Assembly: GCA_021841935.1 (NCBI GenBank)
Contig: JAKCDL010000001.1
Coordinates: 133,679-197,678, forward strand
Source: Actinomycetes bacterium
GTDB taxonomy: Bacteria; Actinomycetota; Acidimicrobiia; Acidimicrobiales; Acidimicrobiaceae
Length of the DNA stretch: 64,000 nt
Reading direction: 5' to 3'
Part shown: piece after piece, positions 59,055-64,000 of the stretch
Numbering within the stretch: the first letter of the stretch is position 1
How the letters are laid out: each line of letters starts with the position of its first letter
Made by a program: the position numbers and the translations under genes
Notes under the pieces: generated by a model
What the model was told of the DNA's origin: nothing
The model's database searches: none
Seen by the model: only the letters and a program-made list of their open reading frames with translations

Positions 59055-60224
59055 ATGGCTTTAGTCAACGAGCTCTCAATTAATGCGAAAATCGCTCTTG
59101 CGCGGGCGAAGGCCGTAGATCTCATGCCATATTTGGCAACGGGACTATTCAGGCTTTTCCCGGTGGAGTCAGACCAAACAGATACAATGGCCGTCAGCTC
59201 CGACTGGATATTGCACTACAACCTCAACTTTGTAGAAGAGACGCCCCTAGTAGAGCTGGCCGGGGTACTTATACATGAACTTCACCATTTACTGCAGGGC
59301 CATCAAGAGCGTATGGTTGCATTTGGGGCTGTTGATTCATTCCTTTGGAACATTGCCGCTGACGCCACAATCAACGACAGGCTTCTGGAAAATGGCATAA
59401 AACTACCCCAAACGCCGATAACTTCAAATCTTTTAAACATCAATGGGAGCCTGACCGCAGAAGAGATTTACCTGAAGATAAATGGCCAAAGGGATGACCT
59501 CTTGTCAAGCTTTGGCGAAGTCGACTGCGGTTCATGCGCAGGTGGTAGCCCGAGGAGTTACGAAGTAAAGCATGACGGGGCACCACAAACAGATAGCGAA
59601 GCGCTCTGCCTTGATCTACTAGCTAGAGCCATCATCAAATCCGACAATGCTCCTGCGCACCTTCGTGCGTGGGCGAATGAAAGAGTCAATCCAAAGATCA
59701 ACTGGGTCAGCCTACTGATGCGACAGGTACGCCAGGCCCTTGATCCTGCGGCGAACAAGGATTACGCAATTGGTGGATGGTCAAGGCGCGAAAGCGCCAC
59801 ATTCATCCTTCCTAGCCTAATTCCTAGACATCAGCCAAAAGTAGCTATCGTTGTAGATACGTCGGGCTCAATGGACACCGATGCATTTCAACGAATCATT
59901 ACCGAAATTGCGTCGCTAATTAGGACTCTACATGGGGCTCCGATGACTGTGATCTCTTGCGATGACAGCGTCCGGCTCACGCAAACTATAAGGGATGCTT
60001 CAGCTATCGAGCTAGTCGGAGGAGGCTCCACTGACCTCCGTGTCGGAATTGAGAAAGCTGCGCAAATCAAGCCTGCGCCAGATGTAATTGTCGTTATGAC
60101 TGATGGCCTTTCCCTATGGCCAAAGCAAAACCCATCACGCAAATCCAAGGTCGTAATCGTTCTCACGTCAGATGAGATAGAGACGCCAAATTGGGCTACA
60201 TCTATTCGAATAACTCAAAGTTAG
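59055..60224 (+). CDS. DUF2201-type metallopeptidase-like / VWA-domain protein
   Basis: A 389-residue two-part protein. The N-terminal region has HELHH at 74-78 (an HExxH zinc motif) in GVLIHELHHLLQGH, followed by WNIAADATIND, as in DUF2201_N metallopeptidase-like domains. A middle linker with Cys158, Cys161 (CGSC) leads to a C-terminal VWA-like domain with the MIDAS motif DTSGS (268-272), then GGGSTD and VVMTDG. VWA domains partner MoxR ATPases. Its start ATG touches the ATPase stop codon. The C-terminus ends at 60224 with ordinary coding sequence. Whether it cleaves protein is not known. Confidence 0.9.
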   Translation: MALVNELSINAKIALARAKAVDLMPYLATGLFRLFPVESDQTDTMAVSSDWILHYNLNFVEETPLVELAGVLIHELHHLLQGHQERMVAFGAVDSFLWNIAADATINDRLLENGIKLPQTPITSNLLNINGSLTAEEIYLKINGQRDDLLSSFGEVDCGSCAGGSPRSYEVKHDGAPQTDSEALCLDLLARAIIKSDNAPAHLRAWANERVNPKINWVSLLMRQVRQALDPAANKDYAIGGWSRRESATFILPSLIPRHQPKVAIVVDTSGSMDTDAFQRIITEIASLIRTLHGAPMTVISCDDSVRLTQTIRDASAIELVGGGSTDLRVGIEKAAQIKPAPDVIVVMTDGLSLWPKQNPSRKSKVVIVLTSDEIETPNWATSIRITQS

Positions 60225-60971
60225 ACAGATCGCCTCCTTGCCTAAAGAAAGCGAGTCAAGTAAACAGAATTGGACCAGTACTAAAAACAGCTGTTTTAAG
60301 AAGTTGGAGTCACTCTGGCTCTGAACTCTAGAGCAACCCAAGGCTAACAGCGTACTAATTTCGGTAGATCCTCCGTTATTTAGCGCAAGAACCTAATTCA
60401 AGATCGAAAGGTATTAGCCCTTTCCATTTGGATAAGCATCTTCAAGATGCCGACTACTTCACCGGTGTCTTGTTGAATATTCCCACTCGGCAATCATCGA
60501 TATCAGGTGTTCCTTCGACTCTTTTTCGTCAATCTTGATCCATTTAGCGGCAACAATGAAAAATGCAACAGCAACTATGCATTCGAGTCGCAGCATCTGA
60601 GGATTCGTAGCAAGGCTAAATGAAGTCTAAGTTAACTACAACGAAGCACGCCCATTACGACCGAAGGCTATGCGAATAGGTCAAATCTGTTAGCGCCCCG
60701 TCTCTAGCTGCTACTGCGAGAACGGCTAAAGCTCCCAAACTTCAAGTACCGCCTGCTTCGATTACTCCAAACCCCATTAATCGCCTCGCAACCCTGCTTT
60801 GTAGAAGTTCCAATTGACTCCCTGTGCGAGTGTGCGACGACAAAATAATTCATTGCATCGTCACAATATCCACCTGAACTTGATCCATAGAGTTCAAGGC
60901 ACCTTACTCTTTTCTCAAACTCTATTCTCAAACTGGAACTTTCCAAAAAGGATGTGTTTTCCACACTCTTC
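60225..60971. other. Non-coding region between the MoxR/VWA operon and the sensor kinase gene
   Basis: A 747-base gap between two converging units. I see no credible gene; an 86-codon frame on the minus strand at 60704-60964 has no recognisable features. No tRNA, terminator of clear form or repeat was found. The region may hold terminators for both operons that I cannot identify. Confidence 0.4.
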
Positions 60972-62483
60972 TCAAATCTTGCCTAGTTTGCCGCCAATAA
61001 CGTTCGTTTCGCGAGCTCCGTTCCGCTTTGATCCAATTAATTCTGATGAAACGGGCACGGTTTCATCAGCGGTCGAAGAATTTGCTGAAAACCACGACCG
61101 GTTATCTATATCTCCAGAAAAAGAGGAACCAATAGGAAGCCAAACAGTTGCCAACGCACCACCGTCTGGGTGATTTTCTAACTTTACAGTACCTCCGTGA
61201 GCGCCAACAATAAATTCAACGATGCTCAAACCTAATCCCGATCCACGAGAAAGTGAATGTTCTCCGTTTTGAACTCGCACGAAGGGCTCGAAAACGGTTC
61301 TCTCAAGTCCGGCTGGAAGCCCCACGCCATGATCTCTTACACTCATTATGACGCCTGCCTTCGCTGGGAGAAGACTCACTGTGACTGCAGATCCAGGTGG
61401 CGAATAACGAACAGCATTGCTCAAAAGATTCTCTACCACCTGTTCTATCCGAACTGGATCCACAAATACCCGAGCGACAATCTGAGCATCAAGCACCAAT
61501 AGCACGTCAGACATAGCAGCTAAAGGAGCGATTGTGCTTAATGCATTAGATACCACGGCCTCTAAATCAACCTCAACACTCTGCAAAGGCAGCGAACCAG
61601 CCTGCCCTTCCGCAATCAGCAAGAGCCCATCAACTATCGCACCCAAATACCCGACACGGCGCTCTAAACGTTGTAAAAGAGCCTCGTCGCTTGAGCTCGT
61701 AGCCACATCTCTAGTCTCAAGTTCGGCGCGCATACCAGCAAGAGGCGTACGCAATTCATGACTTGCTGATGCCACAAAGCGCTCTCGGATCTCTTGAGAA
61801 GTCGAGAGCTTATCCAAAAAGGAGTTCAATGTAACCGCCAAATCAGCTAACTCATCACGAGTACAGGGATCAGGGAGTCGAATATCTAGTCCGCACTCGG
61901 AAAGCCTCACAGCTTCACGCTGCATTCTTGCGACAGGACGCAATACAAAGGTTGCCGTAATTCCCGCCCCAACCACAGTTAGTAGGATGGCTAGCCCACC
62001 AAAGAGCCAAAGGAGCTGATCGACTAGCGAAACCGAATCCTGAGTTTGATCCATAGAGGTACCGACGAGGACAACTTCGTTGGACGCACTCGACGCTGGT
62101 TCAACGAGTAATAGAAGCTTGCTCCTACCGTTACGAATTGAGACCTCTTGAAAGGTAGGGTGGGAAATATCTTTGACTGTCATTCGAGAGATCAAGGGGA
62201 GACCTCCCGCGGCGGCGGTGGTGTACTGAAGCTCTCCACTACGGTTAATGATCTGCACAATCGACTGGTCCTCCTCAGGTTTTACCTGACTCCCAGAAGT
62301 TGCAAGAACGAATTTGTTACCCTCAAGCAACTGTTGCGCACGATAGGCACGAGCATTTAAGATTCTCTGCAGTGTTGCCACAGTGGCCGAGCCGACATAG
62401 ATGTGAAATCCAACACCAAAGATCACCACTAGCAAAAGCGCCATTGACGCCATTGACGCCATTATTCGAATGCGCAATGTCAT
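60972..62483 (-). CDS. Two-component sensor histidine kinase
   Basis: A 503-residue kinase. The first transmembrane helix is at about 8-32, the extracytoplasmic domain at about 33-165, the second helix at about 168-190, then HAMP, HisKA with the phospho-His at about 241 in SASHELRTPLAGM, and an ATPase domain (N-box NLLSNAVRYSP, G1 DHGVGLP, F-box VFEPFVR, G2 GSGLGLSIV). The ATG abuts the stop codon of the regulator gene. The first helix contains an unusual MASMASMA repeat from a 9-bp tandem repeat. Partner: the OmpR-type regulator directly upstream. Confidence 0.95.
   Translation of the reverse strand: MTLRIRIMASMASMALLLVVIFGVGFHIYVGSATVATLQRILNARAYRAQQLLEGNKFVLATSGSQVKPEEDQSIVQIINRSGELQYTTAAAGGLPLISRMTVKDISHPTFQEVSIRNGRSKLLLLVEPASSASNEVVLVGTSMDQTQDSVSLVDQLLWLFGGLAILLTVVGAGITATFVLRPVARMQREAVRLSECGLDIRLPDPCTRDELADLAVTLNSFLDKLSTSQEIRERFVASASHELRTPLAGMRAELETRDVATSSSDEALLQRLERRVGYLGAIVDGLLLIAEGQAGSLPLQSVEVDLEAVVSNALSTIAPLAAMSDVLLVLDAQIVARVFVDPVRIEQVVENLLSNAVRYSPPGSAVTVSLLPAKAGVIMSVRDHGVGLPAGLERTVFEPFVRVQNGEHSLSRGSGLGLSIVEFIVGAHGGTVKLENHPDGGALATVWLPIGSSFSGDIDNRSWFSANSSTADETVPVSSELIGSKRNGARETNVIGGKLGKI
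62436..62463. repeat. 9-bp tandem repeat in the sensor kinase gene
   Basis: The unit GCCATTGAC occurs about three times in tandem (two full copies plus a partial one) inside the first transmembrane helix of the sensor kinase, encoding Met-Ala-Ser units. Copy number change would add or remove three residues without a frameshift. Confidence 0.7.
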
Positions 62484-63251
62484 CTACGATCCTTCCCTTG
62501 GAGCTCTCACGCGCCAGCCAAGGCCATGTACTGTCTCAACTAAACCGTCACCGATTTGATGATTTAGAGCATTACGAAGTTCATGCACGTACCAATCGAC
62601 CGTGGCAGAGGTAACAGCTCTCGTGCGTTCTTGAAAATATCTTTCAACGTACTTTCGGGTAAGTACAACGCCCGGCGCCCTTAAAAGAAGGCGAAGAAGC
62701 TCCTCTTGACGATTTCCGATATCGAGCATCTTACCGTCGCACATGACCCCCTTTGCCGTGAGGTGGAAGACCATCCCTCCAGATTGAACCAGAGTGACGT
62801 GAATTCGCTTTTCTTCCACCCCATCCCATGTGCTCAATTCGCTACGCCGTCTGAGTACGGCGTGTACCCGAGCGCGCAATTCGGCAACCCCGAACGGCTT
62901 TACCAGATAGTCGTCGGCACCTGCTTCGAGTCCCCTCAGGGTGTGAGGTAAACTGCCCAGAGCGGTGATCATTATCAAACCAAGGTTAGGTCGCATTGCA
63001 ATTAGAGACTCGCAAACCGAAAAACCCGAAATATCTGGCAGCATTAAATCAAGCAGCACGATATCGAAGTTTTGGTTATCAAGTATCCCTATCGCCGATT
63101 TACCGTCATGGACGGTCGTTACGTTATAGAAATCACGACGTAGCTCAACAGCGATAGCACGCGCAAGCTCTACGTCATCTTCTACCAGGAGGATATCAGC
63201 GACCTTTTCCGACTTCGACGATAATTCCACTCTTTGCAGGTTACGCTCCAC
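62484..63251 (-). CDS. OmpR-family response regulator
   Basis: A 255-residue regulator: a receiver (LLVEDDVELARAI, phospho-acceptor Asp68 in VLLDLMLPDISG, Lys in DYLVKPFGVAE) and a winged-helix domain (NRQEELLRLLLRAPGVVLTR; SATVDWYVHELRNALN; VHGLGWRVRAP). A 20-residue N-terminal extension precedes the receiver. The GTG start lies nine bases after the stop of the solute-binding protein gene, with GGGAGAGATC as ribosome site; the kinase gene follows directly. Together they form a possible three-component operon. Confidence 0.94.
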   Translation of the reverse strand: MERNLQRVELSSKSEKVADILLVEDDVELARAIAVELRRDFYNVTTVHDGKSAIGILDNQNFDIVLLDLMLPDISGFSVCESLIAMRPNLGLIMITALGSLPHTLRGLEAGADDYLVKPFGVAELRARVHAVLRRRSELSTWDGVEEKRIHVTLVQSGGMVFHLTAKGVMCDGKMLDIGNRQEELLRLLLRAPGVVLTRKYVERYFQERTRAVTSATVDWYVHELRNALNHQIGDGLVETVHGLGWRVRAPREGS

Positions 63252-63260
63252 GATCTCTCC

Positions 63261-64000
63261 CTAAAGTGCGCTAGCACCACTCATATAAGAGTTACCTTGA
63301 CTTTGAAGTTGTGTAAGCGCTGCCGAAATCGACTGTGAACCAGTTACGGCTTGTTGGAACGCTGAATCGAGGACCGCTTGGACCTGAGCATAGCTATCAC
63401 TTACCGGTCGGGGGTAAGAGTACTGAGAGCTCATCGCTACGATCGACTGCTGAAGTCCTGGGTGAGAGGAAAGGAAGCTTTGTGGAATCGCGGCCGCACC
63501 GGCTTTTGTCATCGGAGCAAAACCAGTGTGCTCAGACCAATATACCTGTTGAGCAGGCTGGTACCACCAGTTCACAAATGTAAAGGCTGCATTATCCTCG
63601 GCTGCTGAATGCCCCTTAGGAAGAACAAAGCCAAGACCTTGCACCAAGTTTGCAGCATGACCGGTTGAACCAGCGGGCTCAACAAAAGCACCCACTTTGA
63701 ACTTCCCGCCGACCGCGGCAAGTACTTTTGCCTCTCCGGCTGAAGTACCGTCAATCATTGCCATATGCCCCGAGGCAAGATCAGCCCTCAAGGTTGAACC
63801 GTGATCAAAGACCAAATCACCGGCTGAGTAAAGATTCCTGAAGTATTGAAAGGTTGCAGTAGTCGCCGCGTTGTTGAAGTTGACTGAAGTGCCTACAGTA
63901 TTAGAGCCGTTCAGCATGCTTCCGCCATTAGATAGTATGGCCGGAAGAATGTGGGCAGAGGAGTCCTTCCATCCAAGTGGGATCACGTTCGAAGACTTCA
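63261..64000 (-). CDS. Extracellular solute-binding protein (ABC sugar-transport type), N-terminus cut by window edge
   Basis: The frame is open to base 64000, so about the last 246 residues are seen. Features of family-1 solute-binding proteins include NNAATTATFQYFRNLYSAGD, GHMAMIDGTSAGE, the GFVLPKGHSAAEDNAAFTFV segment and a C-terminal helical region (ALTQLQSQGNSYMSG). Such proteins are lipoproteins outside the membrane that deliver sugars to ABC permeases. No permease genes are visible; instead a response regulator and sensor kinase follow on the same strand after nine bases. The N-terminal signal is outside the window. Confidence 0.88.
   Translation of the reverse strand, partial: KSSNVIPLGWKDSSAHILPAILSNGGSMLNGSNTVGTSVNFNNAATTATFQYFRNLYSAGDLVFDHGSTLRADLASGHMAMIDGTSAGEAKVLAAVGGKFKVGAFVEPAGSTGHAANLVQGLGFVLPKGHSAAEDNAAFTFVNWWYQPAQQVYWSEHTGFAPMTKAGAAAIPQSFLSSHPGLQQSIVAMSSQYSYPRPVSDSYAQVQAVLDSAFQQAVTGSQSISAALTQLQSQGNSYMSGASAL

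Noticed and set aside
60704-60964. 86-codon minus-strand frame after the sensor kinase gene
   Set aside because: No recognisable motif, composition rich in Ser and Arg, no ribosome site; likely chance.

Overview
The window looks like chromosome of an actinobacterium of moderate G+C, most likely from the class Acidimicrobiia. This placement is inferred from gene order and gene types; no rRNA or tRNA gene is present to fix it. Three points support it: the order mnmA - ligA - gatC - gatA - gatB matches the mycobacterial arrangement; galU and moeA lie beside an FmdB-type zinc-ribbon gene preceded by a CIRCE element, as in mycobacteria; and lycopene cyclase is the split CrtYc/CrtYd type typical of actinobacteria. 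GTG and TTG starts are common. I see no insertion sequence, prophage, CRISPR array, tRNA or rRNA.

Layout. 1-10.6 kb is a housekeeping block, mostly on the minus strand: GatCAB amidotransferase (gatB cut by the left edge), an esterase, a PASTA Ser/Thr kinase, DNA ligase, MnmA and a glycerophosphodiesterase, with a plus-strand SCP2 gene among them. 10.6-20.6 kb is rich in signalling: a NarL-type regulator divergent from a CHASE3 sensor kinase, a receiver-only regulator, and an OmpR-type regulator/kinase pair, with a sugar/nucleoside kinase and an M1 aminopeptidase. 20.6-27 kb holds a lone methyltransferase gene and a minus-strand operon running from a soluble MgtE-N/CBS protein through an NRAMP-related transporter into a glycosyltransferase, a methyltransferase and an alpha-helical-repeat protein. 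27-32.3 kb carries moaC, moaA, moeA and galU, plus the CIRCE-controlled Ruc-like gene on the opposite strand. 32.3-37.2 kb has type II NADH dehydrogenase, a PHP phosphoesterase and TldE/TldD.

37.4-50 kb is an isoprenoid/carotenoid region: a flippase-like membrane protein, crtE, crtI and crtB on the plus strand, crtYc, crtYd and crtZ on the minus strand, and dxs. Together they predict a path from DXP via GGPP, phytoene, lycopene and beta-carotene to zeaxanthin-type xanthophylls. rmuC and a Pr6Pr-family gene sit inside this region. 50-56.3 kb carries an SRAP protein, two MFS exporters (the first with a 25-bp palindrome upstream) and an APC amino-acid permease followed by two strong hairpins.

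56.6-60.2 kb holds the least ordinary system in the window: a three-gene operon of a helical-repeat protein, a MoxR-like AAA+ ATPase and a protein joining an HExxH metallopeptidase-like domain to a von Willebrand A domain. The right end (61-64 kb) is a solute-binding protein, response regulator and sensor kinase in one tight minus-strand array, with the binding protein cut by the window edge.
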